A DNA stretch of 64,000 nucleotides from Dactylonectria macrodidyma (GCA_020744425.1 JAGMUV010000047.1:186001-250000), one strand, 5' to 3'; counted from the stretch's first letter, positions 11,763-23,022 are shown. Program-made: numbers and translations. Notes: a model not told the origin generated them from the letters alone.

Positions 11763-13285
11763 TCACTGCTTCCCCTCTTCGTGTGGCCTCAAAGGAACGA
11801 GGCTGATCTCATCACTCTCGCTGTATCGCACACGGCAAGTCTTGTGGAAAATAATGCCCGGGGCTTCCACGTCGTGCTCCTCTTCGGAATTCGGTCGATC
11901 AGCGCTGACGGTTGCAACCGTTTGGGCCCGCGCTCTGCTATCCGTGTGCTGAGGGCCGTTGCTCTGCTCGTTGTATTGATTGCCTCTGCTATGTTGCGCC
12001 GAAGCGGTGGACAGAATGGGGAAGATTCTGACGAGAACTACGCGGATGGTGGGAAGACAGGCGCATATGATGCCAACGGTGATCTCGATGGTGGACCAGA
12101 CAGACACGTTGTATAGCTCCCATGTCTTGTTCATGGACTTTCCGTAGTGCACCAACGCCTGGAAACGAACAATACTCACGATAGTCACTCTAAGGGGGGA
12201 GTCAACAGCCATCATCTCTACAGCAGGGGTTGATGTGGTAGGCGACTTACAGGGTGCCAACGCTGAACATGATAGCTACACTGAGCTTCTTTTTCCAATG
12301 AAGCTGAAGACTTCGCAACTGCCACAGAGGCACGGCGAGGATCCAAAAGTCCAGGGCGACACTGAAGCTCGCGTGTGACCACAGAGTAGCGTTTGAATCG
12401 GTACATGTACCCTCGTGGAGTCCATCCCACTGGTGCCAGAAGTACGAGATGGGCCGGCAGGAAAAGATACCGACAAGGACAAAGGCAAATCCCCATACCG
12501 AGGTGAATATAACGGTACCCCAGAGCAGGCGTTGGGTTTCCTGAGCAGGGAAGATGCGTATGTAGAAGCTGATGATGGATAGTTTCACAAACGCTGTCTG
12601 CACGAAGTAAAGGATACCTAGGAAGTAGCAAAACCGAGTTATTGCCGTGATGCTATAAGGCGTGAGAGTCCAAATATCTTTGCCGAGGCCATTGGGCGTT
12701 GTGCCATAGACAGTGATGACGGCGGTGGGGACAAAGGAGAGCATGCTTGCCAGCACTAGCCAGTCGTCTATACCCAGGCGGACAGTCGACACGATCATCT
12801 TGTATCCAAATCGAACGGCAACAATGACTCCCGTTGTTATAGCGAGGGCGTTGGTAAGGTGGACGAACTGTTGCGCGCGGTCGCGTATCGGAGCACTGCA
12901 CGCTGCTAAACTCGAATTCTGGGCCGCTGGAGGAATAGCTGGCATTAGCAAAGATGGACAGAGTGGTTTGCAAAGATACGCACCCAATGCTTCGGGTATG
13001 GTACAGCCCGCAGACACGCAAGTGGTGAGGTTCTGCTGAAACCCTTGGTCTGTACATAGGCATGTCTGGTTACTGGGGGGGCAGAACCCCCCTTGGAGGG
13101 CGTCGGCGATGCATTCCGCCTAGAGGAGCTTGTCAGGGAGCGAACTTGGAGGGGGGGGTGCGCCGTACTGCACAGTCGGGATACTCGGACAAGCTAGGTG
13201 AATCGGCGTCTCGTGCAAGCGCTGCTGATATAAAAATTGAGACAAAGACACCTAACCCAAGTGTTAGACGGTGCTGGAGGCCCAT
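11763..13285 (-). CDS. CFEM-domain rhodopsin-type (PTH11-like) receptor, complete
   Basis: Putative fungal GPCR-like plasma-membrane protein with an extracellular CFEM domain. Exons on the minus strand are 13285-13169, 13119-12984, 12926-12251 and 12189-11763; phases match and give 451 aa. Exon 1 encodes a clean signal peptide (VFVSIFISAALA). It is followed by EYPDCA and, across the first intron, ECIADALQGGFCPPSNQTCL: the CFEM cysteine pattern, with the eighth cysteine in ACSAPIRDR. Hydrophobic segments with GIDDW, YFWHQWDG and ICACLPTIR are the rhodopsin-like domain hallmarks. The tail is hydrophilic. The second intron has a GCTAAT branch site. Introns match those of the paralog at 45.3 kb. 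Ligand and signalling partner are unknown. Confidence 0.9.
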
Positions 13286-14016
13286 GGCAGTAATAATTCA
13301 GGCGAGCATGGACAGATCGACAAGACTGAACGCGACGCTGCGGGGGGGGGGTTCGTCTCTTTGTACGCAACCTCCGTATTTGATTACGAAGAATTAATTT
13401 ACGTGCCAAAGTCTACTTGCGCCACGGCTCTCCATGTGCCGCTTTGCGGGGAGGCCAGGGAGTCATTGGTTCGGGTGCAACCTTGACTGCCCCGGAACGC
13501 CACCATCGCGAGTCATTTATATGCTTCCGAGGACCCTTCTTGGCCGTGTCAGCCCCCCATTGGGGTTCCGCGGGAGGCTGTTAGTTGGGGCTGTGCTTTG
13601 ACCTTTTGTGGGCTTGCTAGCTTGACGACCTCGGCCAGCCCAAATGTCAATACTTCTCTGTCACCATCTCTGGCTTGGGTGTCGCTAACAGTGTGCATCA
13701 CCTACAGCTGACGAAAGCCGTCTCGCATGGAAAGAATGCTATGGTGACCATCTATTGGTCTTGCAATCCTGTCCGACGACATGTGCGTTCCCGAGAGGGC
13801 TACATACAGTGGACGGTGGTAAAGTTAGTTTACTTGTGGGAGCCTCCAATTCGGCAACCCCGTGAGAGCTGCCGCTCCCACGGGGGCGCAGAAAAATCCC
13901 TGGTGCTCCTCTCAGATACAGACCTAGAAGGCCTCCGGTACGGGATTCACACTCTTTACACTCTTTACACTCTTTACACTCTTTATTTTAGGTAGTGGGC
14001 GTAGGCGTAGACGCCG
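13286..14016. other. Intergenic region
   Basis: Promoter side of the CFEM gene. It contains G-runs and, at its end, the 9-bp tandem repeat listed separately. No gene is supported. Confidence 0.45.
13951..13986. repeat. 9-bp tandem repeat, four copies
   Basis: The unit actctttac is repeated four times in a row (last copy partial) just upstream of the coiled-coil ORF. Confidence 0.85.
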
Positions 14017-14628
14017 GTGCTGCCGGGAGCGTTGCCTCGCGAATTGGACGCGACCGTTGAGGAGATCCTGGTCGAAGGTGGAGGTTCGGTCGCCGCGACG
14101 CGTCGGTCCTCAAGACCCGCGAAACCGACAGCAAAAATGCAGGAAAACCTGCAGGCGGCTGAGAGAAAGACGGGTACGGCAAAGAAGACCGGTTCGGGGC
14201 AAACGCGAGAAGGAGAGAATGAGTTTGGCGACAGGGCCGGAGCATCACAGACGGAAGGTGCGGCAAGCAACAACGCGTCGCTGATGCAGATGATGTTCCG
14301 CACAATGCTCCAGGAAACATCAACCTATCTCATGAGCGAACAGAAGCAAATGCTAGAGAGGCTGTGGGACGCGTTGATGGAGAACCAGCGAACAGCTACC
14401 CAGATGATGAGCGAACAGCTGGAGATGATTCGACAACTCCAGCAGGAAATCCAAACGATCAAGATGCAGGCAGGCGAAGAGCTGAAGAAGGCAGAAGAGT
14501 TTAGACGCATGCACGAACAGACCACCAGGCAACTGAGAATAATGCGAGAACAGACGGCTGAGCAGCTTAGAGCCATGCGAGAACAGGCAGCAAAAGACCT
14601 TGAGCAAATGCGGCAACAGATGCTGTGA
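14017..14628 (+). CDS. Coiled-coil protein of unknown function (203 aa)
   Basis: A single open frame with an ATG. Residues 1-85 are low-complexity and basic (RRSSRPAKPTAK). From about residue 90 to the end lies a long heptad-like helix rich in M, Q, E and R, with a repeated R.MREQ motif (RIMREQTAEQLRAMREQAAK). There is no catalytic domain. It may be a remnant of a retroelement gag/ORF1-type protein, since a LINE piece lies 300 bp downstream (opposite strand), but no zinc knuckle is present. The last codons (cagatgctgtga) recur at 14793, suggesting a local duplication. Confidence 0.5.
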   Translation: MLPGALPRELDATVEEILVEGGGSVAATRRSSRPAKPTAKMQENLQAAERKTGTAKKTGSGQTREGENEFGDRAGASQTEGAASNNASLMQMMFRTMLQETSTYLMSEQKQMLERLWDALMENQRTATQMMSEQLEMIRQLQQEIQTIKMQAGEELKKAEEFRRMHEQTTRQLRIMREQTAEQLRAMREQAAKDLEQMRQQML

Positions 14629-14889
14629 ACTTATTCGAAATGTATCGCAGAAAATCGCAAATGTTATTGTACGGGTATTTGGACTCGTGCAGTTAGTAGC
14701 ACGCAACTTAGTGGCCGAATCCACCAAGTGTTCAGTGTCCGATCTTCAGCGGCTGAAGCGCGTCCTGGTGTTAGTGGTGGCACGAGATCAGATGCTGTGA
14801 GTTACTCAAGGCTGCCGTTACTGCGGCCTTAACCATTCTGTAGCCCCTTGTCTGATTCTCTCTCACGCTATCTTGCTTCCGTTTGCTGT

Positions 14890-15480
14890 CGACCTGTTGC
14901 GAGCGCAAAGTTCACCGTCGCTCTGACGGCGCTGATATTCGGTGTCGAGTTATCGGGGTCTTGCATAACTTGCCTCCCAGGTGAAATGGCAACATTCCTC
15001 TACCATCAAGGCTGTGTTTGAGAATACTTGCACGATGTGACGTCCGTTTCCTGCATTGCAGAATGAAGCGTTCCACTGTCTCAATAGCTTGTCCACAAGG
15101 ACACTCGCCTGATGGCATCGCTCCAATCCGGTGTAGATATCCATTCAAGCGTGCCATTCCTGTTCGTAATTGGGCAAGGATTCTCGCCTCGTTCCAGCGC
15201 ATGGTGTCGTAGATCTTGCGGGCGTCTTTCCCGGGCAGTACACAGTCGATTCACTTCCAAAAATTCCCGACTCCCTCTGGCAGTTTGTTGGCTTTGATCC
15301 TTTCCAAATTTGGGACAAATCAACGGTCTCTGCCTCATTGGCTTCGACTGGGAGGGTGTATTGGATTGGCCCTGGCGAGCGGATAAAGGAGCGCTGGAAA
15401 TCATTATCAAGATATCTAGTCTTGTAGTAAACGGATAACAGGGGAAGAGAAAGCCGGGCCCCTCTCCTCCATTGGAAAAA
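14890..15480 (-). pseudogene. LINE 3' end (RT C-terminal zinc motif)
   Basis: The minus strand reads VLPGKDARKIYDTMRWNEAR, ILAQLRTGMARLNGYLHRIG and CPCGQAIETVERFILQC. This is the conserved C-terminal block of fungal Tad/I-like LINE polyproteins, ending with the CxCG...H/C zinc-like motif. Further upstream (towards 15480) the frame is broken. Only the end of the element is present. It is in the same orientation as the fragment at the start of the window, but the two do not overlap in domain content. Confidence 0.7.
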
Positions 15481-15998
15481 CGGGTATTCAGATTAAGACG
15501 AGCAACGAAATCAATCAATAGAATCACTACATTCCAACCCTTGATCTCCTCCATTCATCTGGATAAATGCATCGCAAATTCAACAAATCCGACCCTCATG
15601 CCGCCACACGAGGTGTGTCGGCTCCGACACTGCCAATTCGATCAAGGCCTTAGTATAGTAATAATACAGATAGTTTAATTTAAGGAGATTAAAAGTAAAA
15701 GTACTAATTCTACCAATCTATTATAACTCTAGATCTATCTTTTATGTACACTGTTTATATTACTGAAATAATACTTGTATAGCCGGCCGAAGAGGAGTTT
15801 TCTGATCCCTCTCTGACTAAGGTCAGGATATCAATCTATCAGAGGTTTCGTAATACAGGGTCGCAATCCAACACAGTATTTATGTTGGTCCGCCCTCGCT
15901 GATCCTTCACCTCAATCTATCTCCCGCAATAAACTCCACAGTAAGCCTAGCACGTTTGTTCTGCTCGAACATTGGTCTCGGCGGCTTTCTTTGCAATC
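15481..15998. other. AT-rich intergenic region, promoter of kinase-like gene
   Basis: AT-rich stretch (15650-15780) without ORFs. Confidence 0.4.
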
Positions 15999-17045
15999 AT
16001 GTCAGATTCCGGATCCGGATCAGAGGATTCCCGCGCGAACCCAATCCGATTTGACACGCCAGGCTATCCCGACCTTGAGACGAATCATTTTGAACTGCGA
16101 AATGTCGAGGATGACTCAGTCATTATGGTTCCATCGTGTTACCAGAATAATTGGAGTGATACCGATGACTGTCCATGGAAAGAAAGTACCGATGCTCGGC
16201 GGTGTTGGAAGGTGTCCCATGCGTACGAAATTCTCGGCGCGCCACATCCAAGAATAGTTCGGTAAGTTGGAGAGTGCTTCTTCGGCCAGTGGAACGCGTT
16301 AACATCAAGAAGCTACAAAGGAAGTGATGAGTGGACTGAACTGCCATTATTTGAGAAGCCCTCAGGCCCTGGGCTTGCTTTCCTCCTCCTCCACCATCAC
16401 GAGTTGATCTACGCACCTCCCCTGGACACGACAGCTTGTCGTCCTCGGCCGGAGTTCTTGCCCCTCATCTATCAGTGGAGTTTGCATGCCCTGACGGCCC
16501 TGTCTTTTTGTCATTCCCGAGATCTCCTCCTAGGTTTTTTCGACATCAACAACTTCTGGTTATCCAAACCAGATCTCTCCTTGTCGTTTGTGGGCTTTAC
16601 TTCAGCTACGTTTGTCTATGGCCCATATAGAAGACGTCACAGTGACTATAGTGGTTTCTTTCCCTTCCATCCTCTTCAGCCAGATGGATTGAACAGCGAC
16701 GAGATCGAACCTACAGTCAACACGGACCTGGTTACATATGGTGTTCTCATATATCAACTAATGACGACTTTCTGGCCTGGAGAAGGCTCCAACATAGGAC
16801 TAGAGGTTGTGGATCTGATTAAAACGAGGAGTCAATGGCCTCGCCTTGAGAACAAGTACCGTGGCCAGGTGGTTATAAAATGCTGGGCCGGAGAGTATAA
16901 GGATACACAAGAGCTCAGGGCCGGCTTGGCGGAAGTGTTGTCCACAGAGGGGTGGGAGATTGAAGGCGACGATACTCTCAGAGGGTTTAGCGCAACGGGG
17001 CTCATTCCATTCAAAGAGGTGTATGGGCGCTATATAGATCGATAA
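15999..17045 (+). CDS. Protein kinase-like fold protein, probable pseudokinase
   Basis: The unspliced frame has one stop (TAA, 16263-16265), but it lies inside a 51-nt GTAAGT...AAG segment with a GTTAAC branch site. Removing 16262-16312 gives 331 aa with the kinase-like run HPRIVRYKGSDEW, so I read it as an intron (a 48-nt alternative acceptor also keeps frame). The C-lobe has HSRDLLLGFFDINNFWL in place of the HRDxKxxN loop and VGF where DFG is expected; the N-lobe lysine is not evident. Such fungal proteins resemble kinases but probably lack normal phosphotransfer activity. The start at 15999 is preferred over 15972 because MSDSGSGSED is a typical acidic beginning. No cofactor or partner can be named. 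Confidence 0.7.
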
Positions 17046-17363
17046 GCCTAATAGCACAATTTTAATACACAGTTTCAGTGGCTTGGATGATACTCTATTG
17101 AATGCTAAACTGTTCACTATAAGAAGAGGCTTCATAAAGTACTCTAGGTCATAAATCTTACTCAGTTATGTAACTTCGGCCGTGTTAAGCGGCCGCGAAT
17201 CACCAAGCCCGAGCAGTCGATGCGTCGATGTAGATCAAGCCGGGAACCAATCAGTCGGCTCAATTATGGACTCAACATTGCATGCAAACCGAACGCTGGA
17301 ACCTGCGATCTCCGAACCGAGGTGCTTTGCAATGAGACTTCCGTCGCCGAAGTGTTTGGCATA
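17046..17363. other. Intergenic, left flank of pogo element 1
   Basis: No gene is supported. The TA target duplication of the pogo insertion is at 17362-17363. Confidence 0.5.
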
Positions 17364-19577
17364 CCATGCACAACCACTCTTTCGCCAACCCCACTCTTTC
17401 GCCACGCAAAAAAAAAAAAGCACCACCAAAAATCAACAACTTTACTTACACAGAACTTGACCAAAATGAGAGATATGCGCAAAAATTTTCGTCTTATAAA
17501 TAATAATTGAATCTCTCTATTGAATCCTGGGTCTTTTGATAAGCCGCCCTGATCGCGTGGTTGGTTGATGGGGTATGGTTTCCGCTCTGACCTCAATGAC
17601 CGAGGCAGCCTCCGATTCTGACTCCTGCTCGCCTGACCAGCCACATTCCACCACAGCAGGCATATTTTGAGTCTCCTCTTCTGGTATGGCTTCTCCACCA
17701 GCTAGAGTCTCACCAAGAGTCATAAAACGTTTGTTAGGATTCGGCACCGCCTTCCTCTTCTTCCCTCTCTTCAGGCGAGCCAATTCCTCCTCTAGGCTAG
17801 CAATCCTCACAGTATGCGCCGCTACGGTCTGCTGTTGAGCCTCAAAGCCCTTGGCTATTACGTTGTACCGTCTTCGTGTCTTTGGTGTTTTGTTCAGCCC
17901 AAGATCACGAATTTGACGGCTCGTCTGTGGTGTATCGTCCGAGTCAAGATACGGCCTGGGTTCGGGAGTCGCTCTTGGGCTGCCATTTGGCCTATCTTCT
18001 TGGATTTCTGGGTGCCGCAGCGCTTTGGCACGTGAGATCGGCCAATTCCCAGTAACCCTCCAGCCAGAGAGTATGTTCTTCTCAGTCATTCCAACTCGAC
18101 GAGCCTTTGCGTAGGCCCTGATGAAATTAACCTTGTCCATGGAGTGGAATCAGTCAATGAAGCGAACTTTTCCAACTCTAGTCGATATGCGGCTTTGGAG
18201 GCATTGAATACTCCATTGTCCAACGGCTGGAGCCCATGAGAGCAGTGTGCTGGCAGATAGCAACAATAAACGTTGTTCAAAAAGCACGTGGCCATCCATT
18301 CATCCTTCCGTCGCTCAGTAGTGATCTTGAGCTGAAGAAAATGAAGAACATACCGTTGCATGACTCCCATGACCATCTAAAATGATCAGCCTCGCGTCAG
18401 AGTCGTCGGCAGGCATGGTCTGGGGCAGATAGACTCTTTCAAGCCATTCAACGCCAATATGGTCGTCAGTCCACCCCTTAGGCGAAGTTATATAATACCA
18501 GTCTGCTATCTGCTTGAATTCCTCAAGAAACCACTGTTTCTGGAGTTCCTTCCCCTTGAAGATTATGCCAGGGATTAAGGCGCGGCCGTCAGCAGTGACA
18601 ACTTCGATAAATGAAGTCCAATTTCGAGTTTGTGGTCCCTTGAGAAATGCCTTCCGCTTTGGGTCCGCGCTTCCAACAACCAGGCTATCTAAACCTAAAT
18701 AAAAAGGATTAGTCGGTCAATTTCAAGCACTGACAAGATATACAGATAGATACTTGCCGAAACCAGTCATAATACCCCCTTCGTCAACGTTAACGGTGTT
18801 TTCAGGCTTGATCCAGCCATACTGGCCCTCCCTGATATCAAAGTACCAATGAACTGCCTTAGGCGTGAAAGAGTCGAACCTTTTGGCTTCTTGGCGTCTA
18901 CCCATCTTGGTCTTCAGGTCTGTGCGGCGCTTGACAAATCTGGTCACCCAATTGCGTCCTAACTCGGGATGTTCGTCCTGCTGTCTCAACAGGCCCATGA
19001 CGCAAGCGCGGATCTGATTGTGGGACGGAGCATAGCCCAACGATTCCTGACGGAGTATCCAGAAAGCTAACCTGTCCTCTTGATTCTTGGACAAACGTCG
19101 GCGAGGGTGAATCTGCTCTTTCACGGCTCCCCGGCCGTTAAGTCTGTCGATTAGAGTCCTTCGGGGCACTCCCCGTCTCTGAGCCGCTTGGGAGGGTGAA
19201 AAGCCATTATCAGTAATATCCAATATTGCCTCAGCCATGTCGTCCTCTGTATATTCCCATCGAAGCCGCGAGATAGGCATTTTTTTGTCGTTGTCAAAGA
19301 CAAAGACCAAAAAACACGAGAAAGAGCGGTGAGGAGCTTGGTGACTGAACTGACCATACTTCAATAGCACGGCCTGCATATATCGCATACCCCGCACAGC
19401 CTTACAGAGTCAAAACAATTACCTCCAATCACTTCTATAATCAATAGAGGTAACTTCTTTTAGGTAGCTATTTATTTTGGCTAACTTTCGTATAAGTGAA
19501 TTTGACGAGTTTTGGTGGTGCTTTTTTTTTTTTGCGTGGCGAAAGAGTGGGGTTGGCGAAAGAGTGGTTGTGCATGG
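17364..19577 (-). mobile_element. pogo/Fot1-type DNA transposon, copy 1
   Basis: About 68 bp of perfect terminal inverted repeat (CCATGCACAACCACTCTTTC...) bounds the element, including a 12-A/12-T run, and TA is duplicated at 17362-17363 and 19578-19579. Within each repeat, CTCTTTCGCCA is itself repeated, a likely transposase-binding iteration. Its transposase reads on the minus strand. Total length is 2214 bp. It is more intact than copy 2 at 23.5-25.8 kb, which lies in the opposite orientation. Confidence 0.95.
17517..19280 (-). pseudogene. Fot1/pogo transposase, one frameshift
   Basis: DDE-type transposase cutting and joining the element at TA sites. From the ATG at 19280: psq-type helix-turn-helix (FSPSQAAQRRGVPRRTL), CENP-B/Tc5-like second HTH (LGRNWVTRFVKRRTDL), first catalytic aspartate in NVDEGGIM, second in LIILDGHGSH, third in GLQPLDNGVF, then a basic coiled-coil tail. 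Two introns are needed: 18757-18695 with a GC donor (GCAAGT...TTTAG), and a 49-nt intron after HGSHAT. Near 18145 the reading frame must shift by one base (SLTDSTP to MDKVNF), so this copy is probably dead unless that is a sequence error. A leucine/lysine-rich C-terminal helix ends at 17517. Confidence 0.85.
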
Positions 19578-19663
19578 TAATACGCACCTTGAACTCCAGC
19601 CAAACGCTCCGTGTGGAGGCCAAAAGCAGAGCAGACTGGGTGCGGAACATGGATTGGATGGAT

Positions 19664-19897
19664 TCAAGTCATACTGGAACTTGCAGAAATTGTACCTGTT
19701 TGATGGATAAGTTTAGAAGCAATATCAATTGATATGATAGTTAAGATGTCGTCAAGTCCGAGCGCTTTCGTCATGAAGCGCCGGACGTATAATCGCGCCA
19801 GGACAATGACGGATGTGATGACAATGAGGGCAACGTTGACGTTGAATACGATATGGCCCCGTGACGTGGTCCCTTCTGGGGATAGGTCGTCGGCCAT
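19664..19897 (-). pseudogene. Rhodopsin-domain membrane protein, N-terminal fragment
   Basis: The minus-strand start MADDLSPEGTTSRG is followed by one membrane helix (VALIVITSVIVLARLYVRR) and GLDDIL, the beginning of a PTH11/SAT4-like fungal integral membrane domain. The homology ends about 55 residues in and the remaining six helices are absent. It lies beside pogo copy 1 and is a truncated gene. It is separate in sequence from the two complete CFEM receptors. Confidence 0.6.
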
Positions 19898-20150
19898 GTT
19901 GTCGTGGTCGTGGTCGTTATCGAGCCTGTCTATGTGATCAAGTTGGCTTCGTAGGCCGCTTTCACCACGAGAGTCTCATAGGAGTCGCCCGTGGAGTAAG
20001 CTGCTTGGACTAGAGGCAGCTGATGTCGTGCATCACTCACGAATGGAATGAGGACGACGGACGGGGGGGGACATGTGAGTTTAGTATTATGGGTACTCGG
20101 TCCATGTTGGTATATAGGTACGTACTTGGTATCGGGCAAGGGTGTTGTTA

Positions 20151-21091
20151 GCGCCCCCCACAGGGTCAAAGGGGGGGGGGAGGGGGATTGGTCACTTGGC
20201 CCTCCCTAGATGTACCTCGAATATCTCTTTGATTTGCAGACTAACTACTTCCTAGAACTTTTTATGCATTCCCTTGGCATCAATAAAAGCAGCCCCAGTA
20301 CATACATCCTTTCTTCCGCTACTCTTTCTCAAGAATGCAAGGTGGATCTAGTTCCTCTCCTGGTCTGCGGGTAACCCAGGTTCGTCTATGCTTTCCACCT
20401 GTTATCCAAGTCTCATCAGACCCAAAGAATATCCTTCCAATCCTCTAGAGTCCATTCAATATGTAACTTTGCAAAGGCAAGCCGTTTCTTCTGTGTTTCC
20501 TCAGAAATCGGAGGTTTCCGGCGTGGAGGATATCGGGCAAATCAAGCTTTGCGAAGAGCATATCGAATAGCATACTCAGAACAGCTCCAGCCAAGAGCTC
20601 GCGGAATCTGATCGAAAGCCATGCGCCGGCCATTCTTGGAGGCGCACACAAACTCAATCAGTTCCTCGACCTGGGCAGTAGTCAGGATAGGGGGTCTTCC
20701 AGGTCTGCGGCGTGGAATTGCTTGGGTTGTCACAGTTAGCTGAACCTGCCGCTAGGTCAGCCTAGTCTGCTTAGCAATCTGCTGATAAGAAAAGCCAGCG
20801 TTCCGAAGGACCCGTGCAGTAAGGCGGTCACCGCGGCTTTGATGTAGAGTTGACGGTGGCGGAGATTGGGTTTGCGGCTGTAATTGCTGCTAAAGGCGTT
20901 GAAGTTAGAGCTAAAGTTCCTCTTGCTGCTGCTGCAAGGAACGCAACTGCAGCTGAATATCATGATTCTTTTCTTGAACTTGAATCCTCAAATACTTGGA
21001 TTTTGGTAGGTTGGAAGGATTAGAAAGGGGGCAGTGACCTCGTTAGAGGGAAAAGTGACCAATTTGACCCCTGACCCTGTGGGGGGGGGGA
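20151..21091 (-). mobile_element. Tc1/mariner-type element relic
   Basis: Inverted ends contain CCCCCACAGGGTCA (left near 20153, right near 21070 on the other strand) followed by a TGGTCACTT...CCCTC block; the left end follows TA. The inside (minus strand, about 20980-20300) encodes a decayed Tc1-like transposase: HTH with RRRPGRPPILTTAQVEELIE, then YAIRYALRKAGFARYPPRRK, WTLEDWKDILW and, after a frameshift, SDETWITGGKHRRTWVTRR with the first catalytic aspartate. The C-terminal catalytic part is gone. A 142-bp derivative of the same family lies at 35.2 kb. Confidence 0.75.
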
Positions 21092-21753
21092 CAAAACTTT
21101 TGCCTGATACCAAGTAGTAGAGTTTTGCTAGCCCAGGAGACAGGATTCTAGACGACCAAGCTAGTCAAAGGCATTGAGACTCTCAAGCACCCAGTGGCTG
21201 ACGTGGGGCCGAGACCCCGAGGTAAGGTGTGCATGCAGAATGTCAAAGTCCTGGGCTACTGTACGGATACGGGAGAGAGCAAATGAGAATGCATAAGCAA
21301 GGCGAGGACATAGTATGGGCTTGAGGAGACTAGGACACAATTTGGGCAATGTATGGTAATATTACTAACTGGTGCCCTTTCGGCTTAAGCCGCCGGGCGT
21401 TAATAAATTGATTGATTGATTGATTGTACGGATACGGCTGTGGAGGACGGCCGGGAAGAAAGGGCGGCCGCTTTGCCCGGGGCTTTCTTGGATGTGAGAC
21501 TCCATATCGGGATAGCGTTATTGCTGAAGAGGGTTGAGTAAGGCTTGGTCAGTTCATGTGGCTTCCGTTGGCTGAGTGAAGCTTTTCGGTAAAACCGATG
21601 GGCGGTATCTCCGTAGAGTCCAATATGTGGCTGACGAGGCGATGCACGTTCTGACACGCAGTGTACTCCGTATGGATGAATAGACTGGTAATTAAGTTCA
21701 AGGCAATGACGGGGGTAGATCAGGGGTCATCTACAGGGGATGAGGCCTCTTCT
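21092..21753. other. Intergenic region
   Basis: No supported gene; a (gatt)n run near 21409-21425 is the only feature. Confidence 0.4.
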
Positions 21754-22377
21754 TTACCATGAGTGAGTTGACAGGAACCAGAACCTTGCAGAGCTCGTCC
21801 GTGAGACAGCATGTTTTTTTTTATACAATGCGTCGTAGTAGGAATGCTGCAGAGTGTTCATGCTGACGACGAGCTTCGATCGGAGGCTGGAGAATGCCTC
21901 ACAGCATGACGGGATGCCGGTGTTCGTAGCAGAAACAGTACCTAGCGGCGACATGGGGGGACAGTTTGTCCGCCCGTTGTTGTTCTCTCGAGAATCATCC
22001 TCCGTCCCCATCTCTGCGCATTGACTTGACTTAGAAGATCCTGGAGGTGGCGTCTTACCAAGCTCATCAAGGCGTGGTCCGACCGCGCCAGCTGGGGCCA
22101 ACTTGCGGGGATCACAAGCATCCCAGTCTCCGAGGTAAAGTTTGCCAAAAGTAGGGGCACGTATTGCCAGGATCGGAATCTCGCTTTTGGCCTCGCATCC
22201 GGGGAAGAGAGTCGGGGCTAAATCAGGGGACCACTTGGCGCTACCGTAGACATGGATGGCTGTCCCAGAATTTTGTAGCCTTCTAAGTGGCAAGGACCTT
22301 TCCCCCACTTTGAAGGTTCCCTTCGGGTGATGCTGTCCCCATACATATAAACTACCGACCGGCCCCAGATCCGGCAT
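21754..22377 (-). CDS. Unrecognised ORF (207 aa)
   Basis: An open minus-strand frame with ATG. It has no recognised domain, signal peptide or membrane segment, and contains a serine/asparagine-rich middle (about residues 110-150) and a basic end. Its length makes pure chance unlikely, but it may be a relic of a transposon or broken gene. No neighbouring gene suggests a role. Confidence 0.25.
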   Translation of the reverse strand: MPDLGPVGSLYVWGQHHPKGTFKVGERSLPLRRLQNSGTAIHVYGSAKWSPDLAPTLFPGCEAKSEIPILAIRAPTFGKLYLGDWDACDPRKLAPAGAVGPRLDELGKTPPPGSSKSSQCAEMGTEDDSRENNNGRTNCPPMSPLGTVSATNTGIPSCCEAFSSLRSKLVVSMNTLQHSYYDALYKKKHAVSRTSSARFWFLSTHSW

Positions 22378-23022
22378 CTGTGGAGCCGGTGTTAGCGTGG
22401 GGCCTCTGAACTCTCTAGCGTCGGCGCTCGGCTGCGTGGGGTAGAAGATCCCTTGTGGAGAACCGTGTTTTTTTTTCGTTTACGCGAAAGACCAACTTGC
22501 CATACTGTCTTGAGGCGGACCGAACAAAGTGGATTGTGCTTAGTCATTCTCACGGGACCTGTGGAATTAATAACGGCAATTGCTACGGACTCCGCATCAA
22601 TTGGCCAATTGCATCGACTTTGTCAGGACTACCGCCGTTGTCACCTTTGTTTTATGGAGTACTCCGTACCTCTAGAATAGAAGCAAATGGCCTGGCGACT
22701 ACGGCCGGAGACGGTAAGTATAATGGCTAGGGGATGTATTATCCCAAATCCTCTACGGACGAACAATTTGACTATTATTCAGTGTATCAACATGTTGTAA
22801 CTGCTGGCTAGGTCGACACTTGGAGGTGTGATAATCGTTTCGAAGGTAGATGTCTCATTTCCGCCACTGGATACCTTGTATCCCTTAGGGTGCCGTAAGG
22901 CAACACTTGGGCTTGATGACCCACACCACCCCTGCCGCGGCAGGGGTACAAGGGGGTGACTTGGAGCGCGTTCAGAAACAACACCGCCCAATTCCTCATA
23001 CAACGCGTTCTTTGCATTCCCT
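22378..23022. other. Intergenic region
   Basis: Nothing beyond short random frames; it may contain the upstream part of the piggyBac relic. Confidence 0.4.

Noticed and set aside
16263..16265. Nonsense mutation in the kinase-like gene
   Set aside because: The stop lies within a well-formed 48-51 nt intron (GTAAGT donor, GTTAAC branch site) whose removal restores a kinase-like sequence.
17230..19650. A small gene (56 codons) on the minus strand interrupted by pogo copy 1
   Set aside because: Removing the element leaves an open frame starting MFRTQSALLLASTRS, but it is short, has no recognised family and may be open by chance.
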